Shown: piece after piece, positions 22,888-29,361 of the stretch
Layout of the letters: every line of letters begins with the position of its first letter
Position numbering within the stretch: the first letter of the stretch is position 1
NCBI GenBank assembly: GCA_035286595.1
Contig: DATEDA010000200.1
Location: forward strand, 1 to 37,369
Length of the DNA stretch: 37,369 bases
Source: DATEDA01 sp035286595
Lineage (GTDB): Bacteria; Pseudomonadota; Gammaproteobacteria; Burkholderiales; SG8-39
Reading direction: 5' to 3'
Translations under genes and position numbers: made by a program
The notes under the pieces: model-generated
What the model was told of the DNA's origin: nothing
Databases searched by the model: none
Seen by the model: the letters and a program-made list of their open reading frames with translations, nothing else

Positions 22888-24219
22888 TCAGAACGAGTAC
22901 TTGACCTGGACGCCGAAGATGTTGACGTTCGCCTTGTACGTGCCGCGCAGCGCGCCCTTGGGCCCGTTGGGAAAGCCCGCGACCGGCGCCGGATCCACGC
23001 TCGGCAGGTTGCTCGACGCATCGTCCACGAACTCGTGTGCATATCCGAAATCGAGCGCGCCCTGCTTCGAGAACGCCCACTGGGCGCCGACCGCGAGCCA
23101 GATCCGATCCGCGTCGGGGAGCCGCGGGGTGCGGAACGCATCCTGCACCGGCGTCTTGTCGTAGGCCGTGCCGAACCTGAGCTTCCACTCGTTGTTCAGC
23201 TGGTAGTTGGCCCCGACGCCGATTCGCCAGCTGTTGTCGAAATTCAGCGGCGTGCTGCTCAGGCAGACTGCGGTTGCGCCTGCGGCTGGACATGACGCGC
23301 CGCTCGTCCTGAAGATCGTCAGATCCTGAATCGAGTCCCACCACGTGTAGGTGAAGTCCGCGAGGATCTGCCACTTGTCGATCTGCTGCGAGAGCGCGAT
23401 CGAGGCCATCGCAGGGAGCTTCACCTCGGCCGTGACGCCGCTGTTCGGGAAGAGCGCCGCCAATGCCGCCGGGACCCCGCTGAAGGTCACGTTGCCCTCG
23501 AGGTCTTGCTCGATCTCCGAGCGGTACGACAGGCCGATCCGGGTGGTGGGCGTGACCGTGAACATCACCCCGATGTTCCAGCCCCAGCCCCAGCTGTCGG
23601 CGCTGATCTCGCCGAGCGGCGATCCGAGGGCCGTGAACGTGCGGCTCGTGAGATCGGCGTCGATGTACATGGCATTGATCCCGAAGCCGAGCGACACCGC
23701 ATTGTTGATCTTCCAGGCGAGGGTCGGGTTGATGTTGATCGTCTTGACCTCGGACTTGATCGCGTGGAACTGGCCGACCCAGCCGTCGTCGTACTCGGTC
23801 TTGAGGCCGAACGGCGCGCCGATACCCAGCCCCAGCCAGAGCTGCGGGTTGAGCTGCCAGGACAGATAGGCGGCCGGAACCGCCGCCCAGCCTCCGGCAT
23901 CGCCGCCGTTCCCGGCCGTGGACACCGCGCCGGTGGGAGTCGTGCTGGTGCCGTCGTTCTGGAACTTGACCGACGTGTTGAGAACGTTCAGCGCGCCCAC
24001 GACCTGACGGCCGGGGAGATTGGTCAACCCCGCGGGGTTGTACCAGATGGTGCTCGCGTCCTCCGCGGCCGCGGCTTGGCCGGAGTTCGCGAGGCCGAGC
24101 CCGCTCGCGTTCTGCACTCCGATCGAGAAGCCCGCGGCGCCGGCGCTTCCGGCTGCGGTGACAGTCATTGCCCCGATCGCCGCCGCGATCGCGCGTTTCT
24201 TCCACGCCAGCGTGCTCAT
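22888..24219 (-). CDS. FadL/OmpP1/TodX-family outer-membrane transporter
   Basis: A 443-residue outer-membrane beta-barrel of the FadL family, which admits long-chain fatty acids or other hydrophobic compounds. The signal peptide is followed by AAGFSIGVQNASGLGLANSG, the conserved N-terminal hatch segment, then DASTIWYNPAGLTNLPG, the family signature. Later come GLGIGAPFGLKTEYDDGW and the C-terminal barrel strand VQVKYSF ending in Phe. GGAGG precedes the ATG. It has its own promoter and terminator. No fatty acid or aromatic degradation genes adjoin it, so the substrate stays open. Confidence 0.93.
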   Translation of the reverse strand: MSTLAWKKRAIAAAIGAMTVTAAGSAGAAGFSIGVQNASGLGLANSGQAAAAEDASTIWYNPAGLTNLPGRQVVGALNVLNTSVKFQNDGTSTTPTGAVSTAGNGGDAGGWAAVPAAYLSWQLNPQLWLGLGIGAPFGLKTEYDDGWVGQFHAIKSEVKTININPTLAWKINNAVSLGFGINAMYIDADLTSRTFTALGSPLGEISADSWGWGWNIGVMFTVTPTTRIGLSYRSEIEQDLEGNVTFSGVPAALAALFPNSGVTAEVKLPAMASIALSQQIDKWQILADFTYTWWDSIQDLTIFRTSGASCPAAGATAVCLSSTPLNFDNSWRIGVGANYQLNNEWKLRFGTAYDKTPVQDAFRTPRLPDADRIWLAVGAQWAFSKQGALDFGYAHEFVDDASSNLPSVDPAPVAGFPNGPKGALRGTYKANVNIFGVQVKYSF

Positions 24220-24288
24220 GCGGTTTCTCCTCCGTAGGTGTTATGCGTTTGACCGCGCGCGGTAATCCTGCCCGCGGACGGCGATTTC

Positions 24289-24317
24289 AGTATAGGGGAA
24301 GCGTTGCATGGCTACAA
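24289..24317 (-). promoter_or_regulatory. promoter of the fadL-type gene
   Basis: Minus strand TTGTAG (24317-24312), a 17-base spacer and TATACT (24294-24289). Its -35 lies within an inverted repeat GCGTTG-N8-CAACGC (24301-24320), a possible operator. The leader would be about 65 bases. Confidence 0.6.
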
Positions 24318-24386
24318 CGCGAGAAGGTGAACGGCGGCCTTGGGGTCGCCCCCTGTCGCGCCGCCGCAACAGCGGCGCCCAGGCCC

Positions 24387-24821
24387 TCAGGCCGCGACCG
24401 GACCGGCTTCCTCGATCAGCTCGAAATCGTGGGTGAGCGTCGCCGTCTTGGCCAGCATCGCCGACGCCGAGCAGTACTTGCTGTGGGAGAGCTTGATCGC
24501 GCTCTCGACGACGGAGCGCTTGAGTCTCCGACCGCGGACGGCGAAGTGCATGTGGATCTTCGTAAAGACCTTCGGATCGGTCTCGGCGCGCTCGGCAGTG
24601 AGCTCTACCTCGCAACCGGTCACGTCCTGGCCGCTGCGCTTGAGGATCACGACCACATCCGAAGCGGTGCACGCGCCGGTGCCGGCGAGGACGGTCTCCA
24701 TCGGGCGCGGGCCCGTGTTCCGGCCGCCGACGTCCGGTGCGCCGTCGATGACGATCGCGTGCCCGCTTCCGGTCTCGGCGAGGAACTGCACGCCGTCCAC
24801 CCACTTGATCGAGCATTCCAT
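24387..24821 (-). CDS. OsmC/YhfA-family protein
   Basis: A 144-residue OsmC-fold protein, a family of dimeric thiol peroxidases and related proteins. The two redox cysteines are in place: Cys51 in AGTGACTASDVV and Cys117 in SHSKYCSASAML. The RNTGPRPMETVLAG segment is typical of the YhfA branch, which is less well characterised than OsmC or Ohr, so a hydroperoxide substrate is a family-based inference. The start is ATG 24821; a GGAGG lies twelve bases ahead, somewhat far. It is transcribed away from the small-RNA region. Confidence 0.9.
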   Translation of the reverse strand: MECSIKWVDGVQFLAETGSGHAIVIDGAPDVGGRNTGPRPMETVLAGTGACTASDVVVILKRSGQDVTGCEVELTAERAETDPKVFTKIHMHFAVRGRRLKRSVVESAIKLSHSKYCSASAMLAKTATLTHDFELIEEAGPVAA

Positions 24822-24854
24822 CCGATCATTCTACCTCCGCTCGTCATTTGATTA

Positions 24855-24901
24855 TTTGATGGAGACATCAAAACGTTGATGCGGCATCGCACAACGTTTT
24901 T
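24855..24901 (+). promoter_or_regulatory. nested inverted repeats, terminator-like, before the small-RNA promoter
   Basis: Three mutually exclusive hairpins share the same bases: TTTGATG/CATCAAA (24855-24872), CATCAA/TTGATG (24866-24881), and AAACGTTG/CAACGTTT (24871-24899), with GATGC/GCATC inside. The last ends in TTTTTC and could terminate rightward transcription. The alternating TTGATG and CATCAA units could equally be binding sites for a dimeric regulator of the osmC gene or the small RNA. Confidence 0.5.
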
Positions 24902-24902
24902 C

Positions 24903-24931
24903 TTGCATTGCACAAAACAAGCCTCGATAAT
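24903..24931 (+). promoter_or_regulatory. promoter of the predicted small RNA
   Basis: TTGCAT (24903-24908), a 17-base spacer and GATAAT (24926-24931): optimal spacing and good hexamers. The -35 overlaps the TGCATTGCAC box shared with the porin upstream region. The expected start is near 24938. Confidence 0.7.
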
Positions 24932-24937
24932 GCCAAC

Positions 24938-25042
24938 CGTAGCGAGCGGATTGGGCAAGGCCCATGAAGCTCCAGGGTTTGTCTCCTCCACCCTCCTCCT
25001 TTGGTGGATTTTGCGCAGCCTCAATGGGCTGCGCTTTTTTTT
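24938..25042 (+). ncRNA. predicted small RNA with anti-Shine-Dalgarno loops
   Basis: A transcript of about 105 nt bounded by a good promoter and a strong terminator, with no credible ORF. It has a 5' hairpin TGGGC-AAG-GCCCA (24952-24964). Next is a C/U-rich core, TCTCCTCC followed by CCTCCTCC. Two alternative hairpins present these runs: AGGGT/ACCCT (24974-24994) puts UCUCCUCC in its loop, and TCCACC/GGTGGA (24987-25008) puts CUCCUCC in its loop. CUCCUCC is complementary to Shine-Dalgarno sequences, so the RNA may repress translation of many mRNAs. It could alternatively be an upstream rplM leader product. It resembles the CUCC-loop sRNAs of proteobacteria in principle only. Confidence 0.6.
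25013..25042 (+). terminator. intrinsic terminator of the predicted small RNA
   Basis: GCGCAGCC / GGCTGCGC, an 8-bp perfect stem with a TCAATG loop, followed by eight T residues. No rightward protein gene lies upstream for 2.9 kb (coq7 ends at 22050), so its presence implies a short non-coding transcript. Confidence 0.92.
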
Positions 25043-25077
25043 GTGGGTCCCGCCCGGAGATTTTGCAACCTTCTGAT

Positions 25078-25107
25078 TTGACAGGGCGACCTGGCCGAAC
25101 CTACAAT
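25078..25107 (+). promoter_or_regulatory. promoter of rplM-rpsI
   Basis: Consensus TTGACA (25078-25083), an 18-base spacer and TACAAT (25102-25107). The mRNA would start near 25114 with a leader of only about 35 bases, too short for an elaborate ribosomal-protein leader structure. The leader shows no strong Shine-Dalgarno. Confidence 0.78.
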
Positions 25108-25148
25108 TCGCGCCTTTCCCCGCACACCGCTTCCTGGCAGCCGACCCC

Positions 25149-25583
25149 ATGACGACCTTCGTCGCCAAACCGAGCACCGTCCGCCGCGACTGGTACCTGA
25201 TCGACGCGACCGACAAGGTGCTCGGCCGCCTCGCGGTCGAGGTCGCCCGCCGGCTGCGCGGGAAGCACAAGCCCGAGTTCACGCCTCACGTCGACACCGG
25301 GGACTACATCGTCGTGGTCAACGCGGCGAAGGTGCGCGTCACGGGCAAGAAGGCGACCAAGAAGACCTACCACAGCCACACCGGCTACCCCGGCGGCCTG
25401 TCGGAAATCAGCTTCGCAAAGCTGCATGCGCGGTTCCCGACGCGCGCGATCGAGCGCGCGGTCAAGGGCATGCTCCCGAAAGGGCCCCTGGGGTACGCCA
25501 TGGCGCGGAAACTGAAGGTCTACCCCGGAGCCGCCCATCCCCACGCGGCGCAGCAGCCCAAGACTCTGGAGTTGAACGCATGA
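25149..25583 (+). CDS. rplM: 50S ribosomal protein L13
   Basis: A 144-residue ribosomal protein of the large subunit, an early assembly protein binding 23S rRNA. The N-terminal TFVAKPSTVRRDWYLIDATD is typical, followed by LGRLAVEVARRLRGKHKPEF, GDYIVVVNAAKVRVTGKK and RAIERAVKGMLPKGPLG. The family's YAGxxHPHxAQQP shows as YPGAAHPHAAQQP. It overlaps rpsI by four bases (ATGA), the universal L13-S9 pairing. Only a weak ribosome site is seen before ATG 25149. Confidence 0.98.
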   Translation: MTTFVAKPSTVRRDWYLIDATDKVLGRLAVEVARRLRGKHKPEFTPHVDTGDYIVVVNAAKVRVTGKKATKKTYHSHTGYPGGLSEISFAKLHARFPTRAIERAVKGMLPKGPLGYAMARKLKVYPGAAHPHAAQQPKTLELNA

Positions 25584-25972
25584 TCGGCGAGTACCACTAC
25601 GGCACCGGCCGGCGGAAGAGCGCCGTCGCGCGGGTCTTCATCAAGCCCGGCAAGGGCAACTTCGTTGTCAACGACAAGCCGATCGACCAGTACTTCGGCC
25701 GCGAGACCGGGCGCATGGTCGTGCGCCAGCCGCTGGCGCTGACCAATCACCTGACGACCTTCGACATCCAGGTGAACGTCGACGGCGGCGGCGAGTCGGG
25801 CCAGGCGGGCGCGGTGCGCCACGGGCTCACGCGCGCGCTGATCGAGTTCGACGCGACCCTGAAGCCGGTGCTCGCGAAAGCGGGATTCGTGACGCGCGAC
25901 GCGCGCGAGGTCGAGCGAAAGAAGGTCGGCCTGCACAAGGCGCGCCGACGCAAGCAGTTCTCGAAGCGCTGA
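25580..25972 (+). CDS. rpsI: 30S ribosomal protein S9
   Basis: A 130-residue small-subunit protein whose C-terminal tail reaches the P-site tRNA. The YGTGRRKSAVARVFIKPG start region, the GGGESGQAGAVRHGLTRAL core and the conserved C-terminus LHKARRRKQFSKR are all present. The ATG overlaps the rplM stop by four bases, coupling the two. An intrinsic terminator lies 23 bases after the stop. Confidence 0.98.
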   Translation: MIGEYHYGTGRRKSAVARVFIKPGKGNFVVNDKPIDQYFGRETGRMVVRQPLALTNHLTTFDIQVNVDGGGESGQAGAVRHGLTRALIEFDATLKPVLAKAGFVTRDAREVERKKVGLHKARRRKQFSKR

Positions 25973-25994
25973 TGGCGCAACGGAACGCAACGCG

Positions 25995-26019
25995 AAAGCC
26001 GCCTGTAGGGCGGCTTTTT
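25995..26019 (+). terminator. intrinsic terminator after rpsI
   Basis: AAAGCCGCC / GGCGGCTTT, a 9-bp stem with a TGTAG loop, ending in TTTTT. It separates the ribosomal-protein operon from argC. Confidence 0.92.
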
Positions 26020-26032
26020 AGTCTGTAGGGCG

Positions 26033-26052
26033 CTGTCGCCGCGTGGCGACAG
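26033..26052 (+). other. hairpin between rpsI terminator and argC
   Basis: CTGTCGCC / GGCGACAG, an 8-bp perfect inverted repeat with a GCGT loop, 35 bases before the argC ATG. No T-run follows. The 10-base CTGTAGGGCG occurs both in the terminator loop region (26003) and again at 26023. It may be an operator or a leader structure; nothing more can be said. Confidence 0.4.
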
Positions 26053-26087
26053 GGAGCGGCGCGCAGGCGCCGGGAGATTCGCGAGGG

Positions 26088-27116
26088 ATGATCAAGATCG
26101 GCATCGTCGGCGGCACCGGCTACACCGGTGTCGAGCTGCTGCGGCTGCTCGCGCAGCACCCGCAGGCCGAGCTCGCCGTCATCACCTCGCGCAAGGAGGC
26201 GGGAACGCCGGTCGCGGACATGTTCCCGTCGCTGCGCGGGCGGGTCGCGCTCCAGTTCTCGGAGCCCGCCGCGGCGCAGCTCGAGCAGTGCGACGTGGTG
26301 TTCTTCGCGACCCCGCACGGCGTCGCGATGAGCGATGCGAGGCGGCTCGTGGATGCCGGCGTGCGGATCGTCGACCTCGCCGCCGACTTCCGGCTGCAGG
26401 ACCTCGCCGAATGGAAGCGGTGGTACAAGCTCGACCACGCGGCGCCGGAGCTCGTCGCCGAGGCGGCCTACGGCCTCCCGGAGACCAGTCGCGCGGCGAT
26501 CCGGACCGCGCGGATCGTCGCCAATCCGGGGTGCTATGCCACCGCGGTCCAGCTCGGTCTCCTCCCGCTCGTCGAATCGGAGACCGTCGACCTCGATCAT
26601 CTCATCGCCGATGCGAAGTCGGGGGTGAGCGGCGCCGGCCGGAAGCAGGAGCTTCCCCTCATGTTCAGCGAGGCCGCGGACAACTTCGCCGCGTACAACG
26701 TCGCGGGACATCGCCACGTGCCGGAGGTGCGCGAGCAGCTCGGTCGGCTCGCCGGCCGGCCGATCGGCGTCCTGTTCGTCCCGCACCTGACGCCGATGGT
26801 GCGCGGGATCCACGCGACGCTCTACGCCAGGATCACGCGCGAGGCGGATTTCCAGGCGCTCTACGAGAAGCGGTTCAAGGGTGAGCCGTTCGTCGACGTC
26901 CTCCCGCCCGGCCGGCATCCCGACACCCGCTCGGTGCGCGCCTCCAACACCTGCCGCATCGCGATCCATCGGCCCGGCAACGGCGACACCCTGGTCGTGC
27001 TCTCGGTCATCGACAACCTGGTGAAGGGCGCGTCGGGCCAGGCGGTGCAGAACATGAACATCATGTTCGGCGTCGACGAGACGGCCGGGCTCACGCAGCT
27101 GCCGGTGGTGCCCTGA
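26088..27116 (+). CDS. argC: N-acetyl-gamma-glutamyl-phosphate reductase
   Basis: A 342-residue NADP-dependent enzyme of arginine biosynthesis. The N-terminal dinucleotide motif is GIVGGTGYTGVELLRLL at residues 5-21. The catalytic cysteine is Cys149 in ANPGCYATA, and the C-terminal domain has KSGVSGAGRK and VPHLTPMVRGIHATLYAR. The frame is open upstream, but ATG 26088 with GAGGG before it gives the type 1 length. The stop TGA shares its last base with the ATG of the next gene, so the DUF6776 protein is translationally coupled. Confidence 0.97.
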   Translation: MIKIGIVGGTGYTGVELLRLLAQHPQAELAVITSRKEAGTPVADMFPSLRGRVALQFSEPAAAQLEQCDVVFFATPHGVAMSDARRLVDAGVRIVDLAADFRLQDLAEWKRWYKLDHAAPELVAEAAYGLPETSRAAIRTARIVANPGCYATAVQLGLLPLVESETVDLDHLIADAKSGVSGAGRKQELPLMFSEAADNFAAYNVAGHRHVPEVREQLGRLAGRPIGVLFVPHLTPMVRGIHATLYARITREADFQALYEKRFKGEPFVDVLPPGRHPDTRSVRASNTCRIAIHRPGNGDTLVVLSVIDNLVKGASGQAVQNMNIMFGVDETAGLTQLPVVP

Positions 27117-27862
27117 TGTCCATTCGCCTGCGCGCGCTGCGCCATCGCTGGGGGATCGCCGCCCCCAAGCTGACGGTCGGCCTTCACGTCGCCTGGTATT
27201 GGCGCGCGCTCGCAATCGTGGCGGTGGCGGCGCTCCTGCTGGTCCTTGCGACGTGGATGTACGACGCCGGACGGCAGTTCGCCGGATACGACGCCAGCAC
27301 GGCGGAGAGCGAGCTCGCGACGCTGCGGGTGCGGGCGGCAGCCCTCGAGGATGAGCTGAAGAGCCTGCGGGCGGTCACCACGTCCAGCGAGAGCCGGCTG
27401 CAGATCGAGAAGTCCGCGCAGGCGCAGCTCGTGAAGCAGCTGAAGACGCTGCAGGCGGAGAACGCGCGTCTTCGCGAGGACCTCGCGTTCTTCGAGAATC
27501 TGGCGCAGGGCGCCGGCGAGGACAAGCTCGCGGTGTCGGGATTCAAGGTCGAGGCCGACCTGGTGCCCGGCGAGTACCGCTACCGCGTCCTGGTGACCCT
27601 GGGCGGCCGCAAGGAGCGCGAGTTCAGCGGCCGGCTCCAGCTCGTCGTCGACATGCAGCTCGGTGACCGCGACGTGACGCTGATGGTGCCGCCCGAGGAG
27701 AAGTCCGACGACGCCGCCTACCGCGTCCGCTTCAAGCGCTTCTACCGCGCCGAAGGGTCGTTCCGCGTCGACCCCAAGGCCAAGGTGCGCTCGGTGCAGG
27801 TGCGGCTGTTCGAGCAGGGCGCCGCGCAGCCGCGGGCGACCGAGAGCTACACTCTGTCCTAG
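27116..27862 (+). CDS. DUF6776-type membrane-anchored coiled-coil protein
   Basis: A 248-residue protein with a basic cytoplasmic N-terminus, one membrane helix at about residues 30-45 (ALAIVAVAALLLVLATW), and then a coiled coil at about 60-120 (ATLRVRAAALEDELKSL; QLKTLQAENARLREDLAFFENL). The C-terminal beta-rich domain contains YRYRVLVTLGGRKEREFSGRLQL. The layout and FFENL-type motif match the DUF6776 proteins found beside argC and bactofilin genes in betaproteobacteria; that assignment is from memory. Function is unknown. Its start shares one base with the argC stop, and the bactofilin gene follows after 27 bases, hinting at a shared envelope or cytoskeletal role. Confidence 0.83.
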   Translation: MSIRLRALRHRWGIAAPKLTVGLHVAWYWRALAIVAVAALLLVLATWMYDAGRQFAGYDASTAESELATLRVRAAALEDELKSLRAVTTSSESRLQIEKSAQAQLVKQLKTLQAENARLREDLAFFENLAQGAGEDKLAVSGFKVEADLVPGEYRYRVLVTLGGRKEREFSGRLQLVVDMQLGDRDVTLMVPPEEKSDDAAYRVRFKRFYRAEGSFRVDPKAKVRSVQVRLFEQGAAQPRATESYTLS

Positions 27863-27889
27863 CCCATACGTCCGCGACAGGAGGACCCC

Positions 27890-28294
27890 ATGTTTTCCAG
27901 CAAACCCAAGGCGCAGAACCGGATCGACAGCCTGATCGGCGCCGGCACCCGAATCGAGGGCAACGTGATCTTCGCCGGGGGGCTGCGCGTGGATGGCGAG
28001 ATCAAGGGCGACGTCCGCACCGGTGAAGGCGAGGCGGGCACGCTCGTGGTGAGCGAGCAGGCGCGGATCGAAGGAGAGATCCACGTGGCGCACCTCGTCG
28101 TGAACGGCACAATCGTCGGCCCGGTGCACGCGACCGAGCTGATCGAGCTGCAGCCGCGCTCGCGCGTGAGCGGAGACGTTCACTACACCTCGCTCGAGAT
28201 GCACCTGGGGGCGATCGTGGAGGGCCGGCTCGTGCACACCCGCGCCGGCACCGAGGCGAAGCCGGTGGAGCTGAAGCTGGCGAAGTCGAATTGA
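27890..28294 (+). CDS. bactofilin (polymer-forming cytoskeletal protein)
   Basis: A 134-residue bactofilin. The N-terminal tail (MFSSKPKAQNRIDSLIGAGT) is followed by the right-handed beta-helix core of repeated short strands, such as IEGNVIFAGGLRVDGEIKGDVR, split by conserved glycines, then ARIEGEIHVAHLVVNGTIVG. Bactofilins polymerise without nucleotides into filaments at the membrane and position envelope enzymes. AGGAGG lies well placed before the ATG. It follows the DUF6776 gene directly and probably shares its transcript. Confidence 0.93.
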   Translation: MFSSKPKAQNRIDSLIGAGTRIEGNVIFAGGLRVDGEIKGDVRTGEGEAGTLVVSEQARIEGEIHVAHLVVNGTIVGPVHATELIELQPRSRVSGDVHYTSLEMHLGAIVEGRLVHTRAGTEAKPVELKLAKSN

Positions 28295-28356
28295 CCCTGC
28301 CGTGAGGCTGGTCTTTGCCGGTTGGCGGCGGTTTTCACGCTTGGAACCTCCCGCAA

Positions 28357-28385
28357 TTGACCCCATCTAACGGGCATTCGATAAT
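28357..28385 (+). promoter_or_regulatory. promoter of erpA
   Basis: TTGACC (28357-28362), a 17-base spacer and GATAAT (28380-28385). It gives a leader of roughly 20 bases before the ribosome site GGAG and ATG 28413. Confidence 0.72.
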
Positions 28386-28412
28386 CGCCCCAAGGAATTG
28401 CCGGAGAACCGC

Positions 28413-28763
28413 ATGAACGCCCCGACCGAGATGCCTGCGCCGCTGGTCTTCACCGACAGCGCCGTGAACAAGGTCAAGCAGCTGATCGACGAGGAGGGCA
28501 ACCCGGAGCTGAAGCTCCGCGTCTTCGTGAGCGGCGGCGGCTGTTCGGGCTTCCAGTACGGCTTCACGTTCGACGAGATCCGGAACGACGACGACGCGGC
28601 GATGGAGAAGAACGGCGTGACGCTCCTCATCGATCCGATGAGCTACCAGTACCTCGTCGGCGCCGAGATCGACTACACCGAGGGCGTCGAGGGCGCCCAG
28701 TTCGTGATCAAGAACCCGAACGCCACCAGCACCTGCGGGTGCGGGTCGTCGTTCTCGACCTGA
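28413..28763 (+). CDS. erpA: iron-sulfur cluster insertion protein ErpA
   Basis: A 116-residue A-type carrier that delivers 4Fe-4S clusters to target enzymes. The three cluster ligands are Cys44 in SGGGCSGFQYGF and Cys108/Cys110 in STCGCGSSF. ATG 28413 is favoured over a TTG at 28398 because GGAG lies six bases ahead of it. MiaB and other cluster enzymes encoded here would be clients. It has its own promoter and a terminator. Confidence 0.96.
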   Translation: MNAPTEMPAPLVFTDSAVNKVKQLIDEEGNPELKLRVFVSGGGCSGFQYGFTFDEIRNDDDAAMEKNGVTLLIDPMSYQYLVGAEIDYTEGVEGAQFVIKNPNATSTCGCGSSFST

Positions 28764-28783
28764 CCGGGGACGATTTGAAGCGG

Positions 28784-28808
28784 ACGGGGGCTGCGGCCCC
28801 CGTTTTTG
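28784..28808 (+). terminator. intrinsic terminator after erpA
   Basis: ACGGGGGC / GCCCCCGT, an 8-bp stem with a TGCG loop, followed by TTTTTG. It lies 20 bases after erpA and also faces the end of the leftward GNAT gene. Confidence 0.9.
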
Positions 28809-28875
28809 TTTTCTCCCCTCCTCGTCGAGGAGGGGTGCCCGACGCGACGCGGAGGGCGGGGTGGTGACGGCGCCG

Positions 28876-29361
28876 CTACGCGCGCTCGGCGGCTGCGCTC
28901 CGATCCACCCAGAGCGAGTAGTTTCCGCCGATCAGGTTGAAGCCCAGGCGCTTCATCAGGCGATCGGTGCGGGCGATGTCCTTCCCCGAGCGCACGCTGA
29001 ACTGGATCTCCCGCACGCCGCGCGCGATCGCCCATTCGCGGAACGCGTAGATGAGCTTCACCGCCGCGGTGCTGCCGCGCGCGCCCGGGTGGACGTAGAA
29101 CAGACCCTCGGTCGCGGTGACGAACTCCTGGAAGATGAACTGCCGGAGGCTGCCGGCGAGCACGCCGACGAGCGAACTTTCCGCGTTCTCGGCGACGAAG
29201 CAGCACTGCGCGGCGTCCATCCGCGAGAACTGCGTGCCAAGGTTGCGCGCGAGCCGCTCGGGCGAGACGTCCAGGCCCGCGTAGCGTGTTTCGTCGCGCA
29301 TCGCGAGCACCAGCGCGACGAGCGCCGGGATGTCCGCGGGCGTGGCGGTGCGGATCCTCAC
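28876..29361 (-). CDS. GNAT-family N-acetyltransferase
   Basis: A 161-residue single-domain GNAT protein. The N-terminal MRIRTATPADIPALVALVLAM is typical, and the acyl-CoA pyrophosphate-binding loop is YVHPGARGSTAAVKLIYA near residues 95-112. The C-terminal RLMKRLGFNLIGGNYSLWV gives the closing strands. The substrate is unknown. Its start overlaps the stop of the TPR protein gene by four bases, so it is the last gene of the module beginning with the giant protein. It could acetylate a sugar or a protein side chain made by that module; this is an inference from context only. Confidence 0.87.
   Translation of the reverse strand: MRIRTATPADIPALVALVLAMRDETRYAGLDVSPERLARNLGTQFSRMDAAQCCFVAENAESSLVGVLAGSLRQFIFQEFVTATEGLFYVHPGARGSTAAVKLIYAFREWAIARGVREIQFSVRSGKDIARTDRLMKRLGFNLIGGNYSLWVDRSAAAERA

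Noticed and set aside
24358..24378. GC-rich hairpin after the OsmC stop as a terminator
   Set aside because: The 7-bp stem has no T-run on the minus strand, so intrinsic termination is not supported.
24876..25076. A 66-codon ORF, or a 48-codon ORF from ATG 24929, through the small-RNA region
   Set aside because: It runs through the -10 box and the terminator stem and T-run, has no ribosome site, and its residues look random. A non-coding RNA fits better.
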